A stretch of DNA of 60,452 nucleotides from positions 1 through 60,452 of the forward strand of contig CAMDBT010000009.1 of the NCBI GenBank assembly GCA_945889475.1, in the 5' to 3' direction. Positions 8,612 to 17,400 of the stretch are shown piece after piece. Source of the stretch: Bifidobacterium breve (GTDB taxonomy: Bacteria; Actinomycetota; Thermoleophilia; Solirubrobacterales; Solirubrobacteraceae). The translations under genes were made by a program, and so were the position numbers. Every line of letters starts with the position of its first letter. Position 1 is the stretch's first letter. Under the pieces are notes generated by a model that did not search any database, was not told the origin of the DNA, and saw nothing but the letters and a program-made list of their open reading frames with translations.

Positions 8612-9982
8612 CTAGCCCTGGTCGTCTTCGGCGCCGTCCTCGGCTGCCGCTAGGTCTTCGTCGCCAGCGTCGTCTTCGGGGCCGTCTGCGACGTCGTCGT
8701 CTTCGCGCGTCAGCGTGCAGATCGCGTCGAGCTGTTCGCGCACGCGACTTGCCATGTCGTCTACCGAGCGCGCGCTCTTGTCAATTTGAGTCTTGGCGCT
8801 GGTTAGCGAGGCCTTGATCTTCTTCACCGATGCGAGGATCTCGATCGCCTTTTCGGCGGCATCGGTCACCGCCGCCACGTCAACGTCGCCGGTCTCTGCA
8901 CGCCCCATCAACAGGCGGGCTCGGGCCAGCGCGTAGCCGGTCTCTAGTACCAGCGTTGAATCTGAATCGGGGTCGTAGGTGATCACGAGCTTGTCGCCGT
9001 GGATCTCCTCCAGTACGCGCGTGTTCGCTGGCACCTGATCGTCGGTCGGTACGACAAGAACGGCGTATCCGGCGCTGCGCTGCTCTCGTGCGCTGTCCAG
9101 CGTCGTGATCATCTTGCTGCGGGGATAATCCCGGACGTTCTTGGCCTCGAAAGCGATCCGCCCGCGCGGCGGCCCGTTTTGGGATTCGATGTCAACAACT
9201 ACGTCGCCCTTCTTGCCGCCGCCTTCGCTGACCTCGCCGACGTGCTCGGCGCTATCGCCACGGTTGTGCGCAATCTCGGCGATCGCGGCGGCGACGCGTT
9301 CCTCATACGGGCGACCCTTGGCTGCGCTCTGCTCGTGCTCCGCTGCGAGTGCTTCGGCGCCTTTGGCTTCGCCTTCGGCGGCGGCCATCTTCTGCTGCAT
9401 TTCGCTCAGGGTTCGTGTCATCTCGAGCAGCTGTTTGGCCTGCTGCTCTGATGCCTGCTTGATTCGCTCGGTCGTCAGCTTCTGGAACTGGTTGAGCGGA
9501 TTGTTTTCGTCGTCCGCGGTGAACTGTTTCGTCAGCGCCTCGCGGTGCGTTCGCAGCATCTCTGCGACCAACGCCTCGACTCGCTTCTGTACGGCGCTGC
9601 TGGAATTCTCGCCGAAGTACTGCTCGAGTAGCTTCGGCAGCAGGCCGGCGTCGGCGTCGAAGGTGGCGTCGATCCGCTGTTTGAAGCCGTCGGTCACCTT
9701 CTGCGCGCTTTCGTTGAACTGCTGTTCGACCTCGTGCGCTTGGCGTTCGAACTCGGCCTTGACGAATTCGGTGTCGGCGGCGCTCTGCTCTCGCTGCAGT
9801 ATCCGAGCGCCAATTTCGACTGCCTGGCTGACGAGCGCGTCGAGGCTCTCACCGGCCGCCTCGCGCTCGCGTGCCAGCGCGACAGCTGCCTCGTCCTCGA
9901 CGGTCAGGCCCTCGATCAGCAGCTGATCGCCGAGCAGTTTCACCTGCCCGGCCGATACCGGAGTTATTGGTTCCACCGACAC
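8612..9982 (-). CDS. Coiled-coil protein with PD-(D/E)xK nuclease-like domain, function unknown
   Basis: A 456-aa acidic protein read from GTG at 9982. Residues about 30-220 are long helices of coiled-coil type. The segment 223-285 carries a nuclease-like signature: PYEERV (E227/E228), KKGDVVVD (D260) and IAFEAKN (E279, K281). This spacing fits a PD-(D/E)xK fold as in DUF2130/RmuC-like proteins. Residues 290-335 continue as a sheet-like region, and the last 30 residues are almost all D/E/A/G. It is antisense to its neighbours and interrupts a usually co-directional block. No named family was recognised with certainty, so nuclease activity is inference. Confidence 0.75.
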   Translation of the reverse strand: MSVEPITPVSAGQVKLLGDQLLIEGLTVEDEAAVALAREREAAGESLDALVSQAVEIGARILQREQSAADTEFVKAEFERQAHEVEQQFNESAQKVTDGFKQRIDATFDADAGLLPKLLEQYFGENSSSAVQKRVEALVAEMLRTHREALTKQFTADDENNPLNQFQKLTTERIKQASEQQAKQLLEMTRTLSEMQQKMAAAEGEAKGAEALAAEHEQSAAKGRPYEERVAAAIAEIAHNRGDSAEHVGEVSEGGGKKGDVVVDIESQNGPPRGRIAFEAKNVRDYPRSKMITTLDSAREQRSAGYAVLVVPTDDQVPANTRVLEEIHGDKLVITYDPDSDSTLVLETGYALARARLLMGRAETGDVDVAAVTDAAEKAIEILASVKKIKASLTSAKTQIDKSARSVDDMASRVREQLDAICTLTREDDDVADGPEDDAGDEDLAAAEDGAEDDQG

Positions 9983-10053
9983 TTCAGTTGCACCGTACGC
10001 GCCCCTTCTGACAGATCGCAGGCGACTTTGCCAGCTGAGCGTGCCGTGGCGAG

Positions 10054-11685
10054 ATGCTCGATACTCTGGTGGTGATGCGCGAGCGGATCGATGAGGCTGC
10101 GTTTGTGGCGGTTACGTTCGCCCGCGCCGGGATGGTTCAAGCGGAGAACCCGCTGCGGGCGTTGAAGTCGCTTGATGCGCTGCGCCGCTGGGGGACCTCG
10201 ATTGCCGGTGGTTACGCCAGCGCTGCGATCCGTCGTCCGTCTGCAACGGCGCTGATCGACGACGAGGGTTCACTGAGCTTCGCGGAGCTCGATCAGCGGG
10301 CGAACGAGCTGGCGCGCGGGTTGTCAGCGGCAGGGATTGCTGCTGGCGACGGCATCGCCGTGATCTGCCGCAACCACCGCTACTTCGTCGAAGTTACGAT
10401 CGCCGCCGACCGGATCGGCGCCGACCTCATTTTCCTCAACACGATGTTCGCGGCCCCGCAGGTCAGCGACGTCTGCAACCAAGAGCGCCCGGTCGCGATC
10501 GTCTACGACGAGGAGTTCAGCGAGGCGGTCGCCCCTGCCAGCGAGGGGCGCATCCCCTTGATCGCCTGGTCCGAGGGCTCCAGCAGCGGGGAGGTTCCTA
10601 CGCTCGACCAGTTGCGGGCCGGTCAATCTTCGGCGCCGCTGAAGCCACCTCCAGCGCCGGGCCGGGTGATCATCTTGACGAGCGGAACAACAGGCACGCC
10701 AAAAGGGGCTCAGCGCGAGCAGCCCAGCTCGCTGATCCCGGCGGCGTCGCTGCTGGCCGTGATTCCGCTGCGTGCCCGGGGGATCACCTTGATCGCCCCA
10801 CCGCTCTTCCATTCCTGGGGGATGGCCCACTTCTCGTTGGCGTTGATGCTGACCTCGACGATCGTCTTGCAGCGCGGTTTCGACCCCGAGCAGTCGCTGA
10901 TCGCCGCCGCTCGCCACGGCGCAGAAACCCTCGTGATCGTCCCCGTGATGCTGCAGCGGATGGTTGATCTGCCGGCTGACGCGCTGCTCGGCGTTGATCT
11001 CTCGAGGCTCAAAGTGATTGCGGCTAGTGGCAGCACGTTCCCGGGCGAATTGGCGTTGCGCGCGATGGACCGTTTTGGCGACACGCTCTACAACCTTTAC
11101 GGCTCGACCGAGGTCGCCTGGGCGACGGTCGCCGGTCCGGCCGATCTGCGTGACGCTCCCGGTACCGCTGGCCGGCCGCCGCGCGGCACGGTCGTGAAGC
11201 TCTTTGACGAGCACGACCGGCCGGTCACCGAGGTCGGCGTGACGGGGCGAATCTTCGTTGGCAACGGACTCGGCTTCGAGGGTTACACCGGTGGCGAAAC
11301 CAAGCAGCAGATTGACGGTCTGATGTCGGCCGGCGATCTGGGCCACTTTGACGCCGAAGGAAGGCTCTATATCGACGGCCGCGACGACGAGATGATCATC
11401 TCCGGCGGCGAGAACGTCTTCCCGCGTGAGGTTGAGGATCTGCTCGCCGACCACCCTGGGGTCCTGGAGGTCGCCGTGATCGGAGTGGCCGATGCCGATT
11501 GGGGTCAGCGGCTTCGAGCCTTTGTCGTGACGAGCGCCGAAGGCGGGCCGGATGAAGCGGAGCTTCAGGCGCTGGTCCGCGACCGACTCGCGCGCTACAA
11601 GGTGCCGCGCGAAGTGATCTTCATCGACGAGCTTCCGCGCAACGCCACCGGCAAGGTCTTGCGCCGCAATCTCGAAAGCCAATGA
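10054..11685 (+). CDS. Acyl-CoA synthetase / AMP-dependent ligase (FadD-like)
   Basis: An ANL-superfamily adenylating enzyme of up to 543 aa. It has P-loop VIILTSGTTGTPKGAQR, the acyl pocket/A5 region NLYGSTEVAWA, the hinge GRDDEMIISGGENVFP and the C-terminal catalytic Lys in PRNATGKVLRR. It most likely activates a fatty or aryl acid to the CoA thioester; the substrate cannot be read from sequence. The start is uncertain: ATG 10054 opens the frame, while ATG 10075 and ATG 10132 (MVQAENPLRAL) are alternatives that fit the family length. It is divergent from the upstream coiled-coil gene. Confidence 0.88.
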   Translation: MLDTLVVMRERIDEAAFVAVTFARAGMVQAENPLRALKSLDALRRWGTSIAGGYASAAIRRPSATALIDDEGSLSFAELDQRANELARGLSAAGIAAGDGIAVICRNHRYFVEVTIAADRIGADLIFLNTMFAAPQVSDVCNQERPVAIVYDEEFSEAVAPASEGRIPLIAWSEGSSSGEVPTLDQLRAGQSSAPLKPPPAPGRVIILTSGTTGTPKGAQREQPSSLIPAASLLAVIPLRARGITLIAPPLFHSWGMAHFSLALMLTSTIVLQRGFDPEQSLIAAARHGAETLVIVPVMLQRMVDLPADALLGVDLSRLKVIAASGSTFPGELALRAMDRFGDTLYNLYGSTEVAWATVAGPADLRDAPGTAGRPPRGTVVKLFDEHDRPVTEVGVTGRIFVGNGLGFEGYTGGETKQQIDGLMSAGDLGHFDAEGRLYIDGRDDEMIISGGENVFPREVEDLLADHPGVLEVAVIGVADADWGQRLRAFVVTSAEGGPDEAELQALVRDRLARYKVPREVIFIDELPRNATGKVLRRNLESQ

Positions 11686-11713
11686 AGCGCCCCGAACTAT
11701 TGGACTGACGCTC

Positions 11714-11719
11714 TAATCT
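11714..11719 (+). promoter_or_regulatory. -10 element TAATCT before yceD (leaderless geometry)
   Basis: TAATCT ends 7 nt before ATG 11727, so transcription would be expected to start at or next to the A of the start codon. No Shine-Dalgarno sequence lies between. No clear -35 was found. Confidence 0.5.
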
Positions 11720-11726
11720 GGAGCCG

Positions 11727-12242
11727 ATGGCGAGCGACTCACTGAGCTTCGATCTGGCGACTCTTGGCCTCTCTCCCGGTGACGGCAAGCAACTCGAGCT
11801 GGAGCTAGAGCTTGGCGAGTTCGAATTTGCCGACGAGCTCTACCGCCCGCTGCCGGATCCCTGCGCGGTCTCGGTCTCCGTTACGCGAATGAGCAGCGGT
11901 GGTTGGGCGCTGAAGCTAGCCTTTGAGACGACGATGCGCGGCACCTGCATGCGCTGCCTTGGCCCAGCCGAGTGCAAGATTGCGGTTGAGGTTCGCGAGG
12001 TTGACCAGATCGACGGCGGCGAGGAGCTCGAGAGCCCATATCTCGACGGTTCAATCTTGTTGCTTGACCGATGGGCCCACGATTCGCTCGCTTTGGCGCT
12101 GCCGACGCAGGTGATCTGCAGTCCCCAGTGCCTCGGTCTCTGCCCGACCTGTGGGTTCGACATCAACGCTGACCCCAAGCACGAACACGAGCCGGAGAAG
12201 AGCGCGCGCTGGTCAAAACTGGACGAGCTCAAGTTCGACTGA
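11727..12242 (+). CDS. yceD: YceD/DUF177 family protein
   Basis: A 171-aa member of the DUF177 family encoded next to rpmF in most bacteria; the plant homologue is linked to 23S rRNA accumulation. It has the cysteine-rich segments CMRCLGPAEC (about 72-81) and CSPQCLGLCPTCG near residue 130-145, then an acidic/basic tail. The predicted role is ribosome assembly or rRNA processing, from family knowledge only. It is the first gene of the lipid/ribosome block and is followed 41 nt later by rpmF. Confidence 0.85.
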   Translation: MASDSLSFDLATLGLSPGDGKQLELELELGEFEFADELYRPLPDPCAVSVSVTRMSSGGWALKLAFETTMRGTCMRCLGPAECKIAVEVREVDQIDGGEELESPYLDGSILLLDRWAHDSLALALPTQVICSPQCLGLCPTCGFDINADPKHEHEPEKSARWSKLDELKFD

Positions 12243-12267
12243 AGCAGTCTTCCTATCGCCGGTTCGC

Positions 12268-12273
12268 TATCTT
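12268..12273 (+). promoter_or_regulatory. -10 element TATCTT before rpmF
   Basis: TATCTT ends 10 nt before ATG 12284, in the yceD-rpmF gap. It is consistent with a second, leaderless-type promoter for rpmF-plsX-acpP. There is no recognisable -35. Confidence 0.4.
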
Positions 12274-12283
12274 TGAGCGTGCA

Positions 12284-12472
12284 ATGGCCGTTCCCAAGCA
12301 ACATCAGTCACACAGCCGCACGGCAAAGCGCCGCGCCCAGCACGCGATCGCCGCGCCGACCGGTGGCGCTTGCCCCGAGTGTGGTGCCCCGCGCCTCGCT
12401 CACCGCGTTTGCTCCAGCTGCGGTACTTACGGCGGCCGCTCAGTCGTCGCCCCGGCCAACGCTGACCAGTAA
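12284..12472 (+). CDS. rpmF: 50S ribosomal protein L32 (zinc-binding type)
   Basis: A 62-aa ribosomal protein with the family opening MAVPKQHQSHSRTAKRRA. A zinc knuckle follows, made of CPECG (about 30-34) and CSSCG (about 44-48), so this is the zinc form. Located between yceD and plsX as in most bacteria. Confidence 0.95.
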   Translation: MAVPKQHQSHSRTAKRRAQHAIAAPTGGACPECGAPRLAHRVCSSCGTYGGRSVVAPANADQ

Positions 12473-12477
12473 CGCCG

Positions 12478-13485
12478 ATGAGCGTCACCGTCGCGGTCGA
12501 CGCGAACGGAGCTGACCTTGGGCCTGCCGAAGTGGCTGCCGGTGCGGTGATCGCAGCCGAGCTTGGTGTCAAGGTGCGGCTCTTTGGACCGGCCGAGCAG
12601 ATCGGCGAGGTGGCTGAGGGGGTCGAAGTAATCGACGCCCCGGTTTCGGTTGCGAAGGAGCCCGATCCAGCTCGAGCGGTGCGCACGTCGCCAGAAGCTT
12701 CGATTGTCCAAGCCGCCCGGGCCGTGGCCAACGGCGAGGCCGATGCACTAGTCAGCGCCGGCGCTACCGGAGCGACTTTGGCCGCGGGGCTCTTCGAAAT
12801 CAAGCGCGCCCGCGGCATCTATCGCCCCGCATTGGCTACGCCGGTGCCAATTCCCGCTAGCCCGGTCACATTGCTCGACGTCGGCGCCAACGTCGAGGTC
12901 CGCAGCGAGCACCTCGTCCAGTTCGCTTACATGGGAGCGGCGATGGCAACGACCGTGCTCGGGCAGCAACGACCGCGTGTGGCGTTGCTCTCGAACGGCA
13001 GCGAATCGAGCCGCGGCACGGCGGTGGTGATCGAAGCTGGCCAGCAGCTGGCCGAACGAAGGCAGTCAAGCTTCGAGTTCATCGGCAACATTGAGGGCAA
13101 CGATCTAGCGGCAAACCTCGCCGATGTGATTGTTACCGACGGGTTTACCGGCAACATCGCCCTGAAGGTGATGGAAGGGATCTCACAGGCCGTCGTCGGC
13201 GGCGTGCGCGAGGCCGCGAATAGTTCGATCCGCGCAAAAGCCGGTGGCGCCCTGCTGCGCCCGGCGTTGCGCGGCTTTCGTGACGAGATCGACCCCGAGG
13301 GCCCGGGCGGCGCGTACTTGCTGGGTCTTAGGCAGCTTGCGGTCGTCTCGCATGGCCGTTTCACGCGCTACGGCTTCTCGCAGGCGATTCTGCTTGCAGC
13401 GCGGGCCGTAAACGGCGATCTTGTCGGGCGCACAGCGGCAATGTTGGAAGCTGGCGGAGCACTGCGCCGTTTCGGCCGCGGATAG
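12478..13485 (+). CDS. plsX: Phosphate acyltransferase PlsX
   Basis: A 335-aa enzyme that converts acyl-ACP to acyl-phosphate, the donor for PlsY in phospholipid synthesis. It starts MSVTVAVDANGADLGP (DAxGxDxxP motif), with VSAGATGATLAAGLF, LLDVGANVE and VTDGFTGNIALKVMEG segments typical of PlsX. The ATG is 5 nt after the rpmF stop. acpP follows, linking the acyl donor and the enzyme. Confidence 0.95.
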   Translation: MSVTVAVDANGADLGPAEVAAGAVIAAELGVKVRLFGPAEQIGEVAEGVEVIDAPVSVAKEPDPARAVRTSPEASIVQAARAVANGEADALVSAGATGATLAAGLFEIKRARGIYRPALATPVPIPASPVTLLDVGANVEVRSEHLVQFAYMGAAMATTVLGQQRPRVALLSNGSESSRGTAVVIEAGQQLAERRQSSFEFIGNIEGNDLAANLADVIVTDGFTGNIALKVMEGISQAVVGGVREAANSSIRAKAGGALLRPALRGFRDEIDPEGPGGAYLLGLRQLAVVSHGRFTRYGFSQAILLAARAVNGDLVGRTAAMLEAGGALRRFGRG

Positions 13486-13511
13486 GCGGGCAGCCCGTCC
13501 GAAGGCACGGT

Positions 13512-13517
13512 TAGTTT
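13512..13517 (+). promoter_or_regulatory. -10 element TAGTTT before acpP
   Basis: TAGTTT ends 8 nt before ATG 13526, inside the 40-nt plsX-acpP gap. It has the same leaderless spacing as other genes here and may give acpP the extra transcription an abundant protein needs. Confidence 0.45.
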
Positions 13518-13525
13518 TTCGCCTG

Positions 13526-13777
13526 ATGACTCGTGACGACGTGCTCGAATTGATCCGCCTCCACCTCGCCGACGAGCTTGATGTCGACCCTGCGACGATC
13601 AACGACGAGACGCGCTTCAAGGAAGATCTGGAGGCCGATTCACTTGACCTCTACACGCTCGTGCAGGAGTTCGAAGATACGTATGGCACGAAGATGTCGG
13701 ACGAACAGGCAGCAGAGATCCTCACCGTCGGTCAAGCAATCGACTTTGTCCTCGCCCACACCAGCGCCAGCTCCTGA
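13526..13777 (+). CDS. acpP: Acyl carrier protein
   Basis: An 83-aa acidic four-helix carrier. The phosphopantetheine attachment serine is Ser39 in EADSLDLYTL. It starts MTRDDVLELIRLHLADEL at ATG 13526; the frame is open to 13421 but that part lies in plsX. It carries growing acyl chains for fatty-acid and phospholipid synthesis with PlsX next door. rnc follows in the same frame with only a TGA and one codon between, see the rnc entry. Confidence 0.95.
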   Translation: MTRDDVLELIRLHLADELDVDPATINDETRFKEDLEADSLDLYTLVQEFEDTYGTKMSDEQAAEILTVGQAIDFVLAHTSASS

Positions 13778-13780
13778 GCC

Positions 13781-14452
13781 CTGCAAGCCCTCACTTCACT
13801 CCTCGACGATCTACCTGCCGACCTCTACCGGCAGGTCTTCACGCACGCCTCTTGGGGCGAGCGCAGCAGCGACTCCTACGAGCGCCTTGCGTTCCTTGGC
13901 GACAGCGTCCTTGGGCTAGCGATCACGGCGCATCTCTACCCACTGCTGGAGGCCGACCGCTTCGGCGCCGGGCGATTGACGAAGATTCGGGCGCAGACAG
14001 TCTCGGGCGCAGCCTGCCGCGAAGTAGCGGCGCGCTTGGACGTTCCCGGTCGCTTGGCAGCGGCAGCGCCCGCGGGCGCGACAATCGCCGACACGCTGGT
14101 GAGCGAGCGCGTCCTAGCTTCGATCGTCGAGGCGATAATCGGCGCCTGCTATCTCGATCAGGGCTACGAAGCCACGGCCGAGGCAGTGGTCGACTGCTTT
14201 GCGCCCGAGTTGGCGCTGGCGCTAAAGCATCCGATCGACTTCAAGTCGGCTCTGCAGGAGCAGCTCGCTGCGCGCGGCCAGCTGGTCGAGTACGAGATCA
14301 CGAGCGAGGAAGGACCACCGCACGAGAAGACCTTCGCCGTCACCGCGAGCGTCGGCGGCAAGGTTGTCGGCAAGGGAACAGGGCGGACGAAGAAGGCCGC
14401 CGAGCAGGAAGCGGCGCGGTTAGCGCTCGAACCGAGCACTGGGGGCGGCTGA
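13781..14452 (+). CDS. rnc: Ribonuclease III, CTG start, atypical active site
   Basis: A double-strand-specific RNase fold. The conserved start of the fold (DLYRQVFTHASWGE, then SYERLAFLGDSVLGL) lies upstream of the first ATG-like codon. The only possible start after the acpP TGA (13775-13777) is CTG 13781, giving 223 aa, the normal length. The RNase III domain is about 1-145. The dsRNA-binding domain (about 149-220) has DFKSALQEQL and GRTKKAAEQEAARLAL. Against E. coli RNase III, D45 (here D41), E38 (E34) and E117 are kept, but E41 is Ala37 and D114 is Ser114. Cleavage activity may therefore be altered. Neighbours acpP and smc match the usual order. Confidence 0.88.
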   Translation: MQALTSLLDDLPADLYRQVFTHASWGERSSDSYERLAFLGDSVLGLAITAHLYPLLEADRFGAGRLTKIRAQTVSGAACREVAARLDVPGRLAAAAPAGATIADTLVSERVLASIVEAIIGACYLDQGYEATAEAVVDCFAPELALALKHPIDFKSALQEQLAARGQLVEYEITSEEGPPHEKTFAVTASVGGKVVGKGTGRTKKAAEQEAARLALEPSTGGG

Positions 14453-14453
14453 C

Positions 14454-17400
14454 GTGTACCTGAAGTCGATCAGCCTGAAGGGTTTTAAGTCGTTCCCAGA
14501 GCGGACCGTGCTTGAGTTCGCTCCCGGCGTTTCTGTCGTTGTCGGCCCGAACGGCTCCGGCAAGTCGAACATCACAGATGCAGTGCTTTGGGCGATGGGG
14601 GAGCAGTCGCCCTTGGCGGTCCGGGGCCAGAAGATGCAGGACGTGATCTTCAGCGGCGGACACGGCGTCAAAGCACGCTCCAGCGCCGAAGTGGAGTTGA
14701 TCATCGACAACTCCGACGGCGCGATTGACATGCCGCTCGGCGAGATTTCAATCCTGCGCCGGCTCGACCGCAACGGCGAGGGTGGATACCGGCTTAACGG
14801 TGCCCGTTGCAGGCTCGTCGACGTGCTCGAAGTCCTCTCCGACACGGGCCTCGGTAAAGAGATGCATTCGGTCGTCTCGCAGGGACGGGTGGAATCTATC
14901 GTCACCTCGAAGCCACGCGATCGTCGTCTTCTGATCGAGGAGGCGGCGGGGCTCGGCAAACACCGCAAGCGTCGGCGACGGGCGCAGATCAAGCTCGACC
15001 GGGCGCAAGAAAATCTCGATCGCTGCCTTGACATTGAGCGCCAGGCGCGTTCGCAGCTGCGTCCGCTGAAGCGGCAGGCCGAGGCGGCAGAGCTGCTGGC
15101 GCGCGTTGACCGCCAGACGACAGAGGCCTCTTGGGAGCTGGTTCGCGATGATGCGCGCAGCAGGCGCGCCACGCTTGAGAGCTCTGAACAGGCGGCCACT
15201 ACTGCTCGCGAAGCCCGCGACGGGCTGCAGCAAGAGCTTGGCCAGGTCGACCTGCAGCGCGAGCAGGCAGAGAAGCAGCTCGCCGAACGGAGCGAGCGGC
15301 GCGAAGCGATCGCTCGGCGCGGCGAGATGGCGCGCAGCGCGGCAGGCAAGATTGAGATGCGGATCGAGCGCGCGCGAGAGAACGCGCTGGCACTCTCTGA
15401 GAGGCTCGAGCAGCGCGAACTGCAGCTTCAGCGGCTGCGCCCGCAGGTTGCCGCCGACTCGCCCGATCAGAGCGGCAGCGAACGGATCGCTGCCTTAGAA
15501 GCGGCATTGGAGAAGCTTGACCTCAAGCGCGCTGGGGAGCTAGATGCTGAGCTTGCGTCGCTGCTGGGCGAACGCGATCAGGCGGTCGCAGAGAGCAGCG
15601 CGGCGGCAGCGAAACTGGCCTACCTGACCACCGAGCGAGAGTCGGCCCAGACGGCGGCAAAGGACGCTCGCACAGAGCTTCGAAGCAGCGAGCGGGCCGT
15701 TGAGCAGGCGGCGCGCGAGGCGGCCAGCCTGACGGCAGAGCTAGCACGGCTCGACGACTTCCTGCGCGAACACGCCGATGCGCCCGATGGCCAATCGTCG
15801 CTGGCCTCCAGCCTCGACGTTGAGGCTGGCAGTGAGACCGCCGTCGCGGCCGTGCTCGGTACGCGCCTTCGTGCTGGAATTGTTGATGACCTGCCGACCG
15901 GCCAGAAGCTGCTCGGTCGCCTCGGCCCGCAAGGCGGTTCAGCGCTCATCGCTGCGGCAACCAGCAGCTCGAGCGCGACTGGGCCGCCGCCGCCCGGCGC
16001 GCGCGCCCTAGCCGATTGCATCAGCGGTGGCGCCAACGCCGATTTGGGCCGCAGGCTGCTGGCCGGAGTCTGGCTCGTTGAATCGCTCGAAGATCTGCCG
16101 GCCGACTTCGCTGCCGTCGCGGTTACACGGGAAGGCCGCGCTTGGAACGGTGCGACCGGTGAGCTGCGACAGAGCGCGCAGGGTGGCGGCGAGCGAGTGT
16201 TGGCTGAGCGCCAGCGGCGCGAGCAGGTCGCGGCCGAAGCGGCGAGCGGGAGCGCTCGCGCCGAGCAAGCTGTCGGTGCGTTGAGCGGCGTCGCAGAGGC
16301 TTGCAGCGACGCTGAGTTGACGCTCATTAGCAGCGACGACCGCTGCCGTGGCGCGGAACGTGACGCGGCTCAGGCGGCGGAGCGGGCGCGTAGCGCCGAA
16401 TGGCTTATCCAACAGCGCCGCCAGGCCCCTGAACAGGGTGCCGGGGCGATCGCACGAGCACAGCTAGAAGGTGAGCTGGCGGCCGAGCGCCGGGTCGCTG
16501 AGCAGGCAGCAGAGGCACGCGAGCAACGTAAGCGGCTGGTGGTAGGGCTGGAACTTGCGATCGCTTATGAGCTTGCCCTTGCCCCGCATTTCAACGCCTT
16601 CGAGCAGGCGTTGGGGGATGTTCGCGAGGCGATTGCCGGGCGGGTCACGCTCTTGGAGGCGGAGCTGGAAGCCGATTCCGTTGGTAACGCTGGCGTCACC
16701 GACGACCTACGAACTTTTGCTCAATCCGGCGCCGAACTTCAGCGCGCGCTGCGGGAAGCTGGCGAAGCTGTGACGGCCGCTGAAGTTACCGCCCAGCAGT
16801 CGCGCGATCAGTCCGCTGAAACGGAGGCTGAGCTGGCACGGCTCGCCGGGCTTCTGGGGCTCGAGGCCGAACCGTCGGCGGAGCCTCTCGACGACGAGGC
16901 CGTAGCGGCGCTGCAGCAGCGAATCGTTCGCTTGGAGCGCCGCCGCGAGCAGATCGGCCCCGTAAACCCGCTCGCCAAAGCTCAGTACGACGAAGCGCTC
17001 GAGCATGTCGAAACACTCGAACATCAGCGCACCGACCTTGAGAGCGCGATGCGCGAGCTGCGAACACTGATCCGCGAGACCGATCGCCAGATTCGCGAGA
17101 GCTTCGAAGAGACCTTCGCGGCGGCCGCGAAAAACTTTGAGGAGCTTGCAGCGCACTGCTTCCCCGGCGGCCATGGCTCACTGCGTCTGGTTCGCGAGGA
17201 GCACGTGCCGAAGGCCGTGCTTGGCGGCGGTGAAGGCGAGGACGAGGCCGCGCGGCTTGAGGCGGCTGAGGACGCGGCAGACGCTGAAGCTGCGCGCGAC
17301 AGAGGCGAACCAGAGGACGACCTCGGCGTTGAGATTGAGATCACGCCAGCGGGCAAGTCGATGAAGCGCTTGACGCTCCTCTCAGGCGGCGAAAAGTCGA

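Noticed and set aside
10324-11682. 452-codon open frame antisense to the acyl-CoA ligase
   Set aside because: The plus-strand gene has full ANL motifs; the antisense product is Arg/Asp/His-rich without family features. It is a GC-bias shadow.
13526-14452. AcpP-RNase III as a normal fused protein
   Set aside because: A clear TGA ends acpP at its normal length; fusion would need readthrough, so separate genes are annotated and readthrough is left as an alternative.
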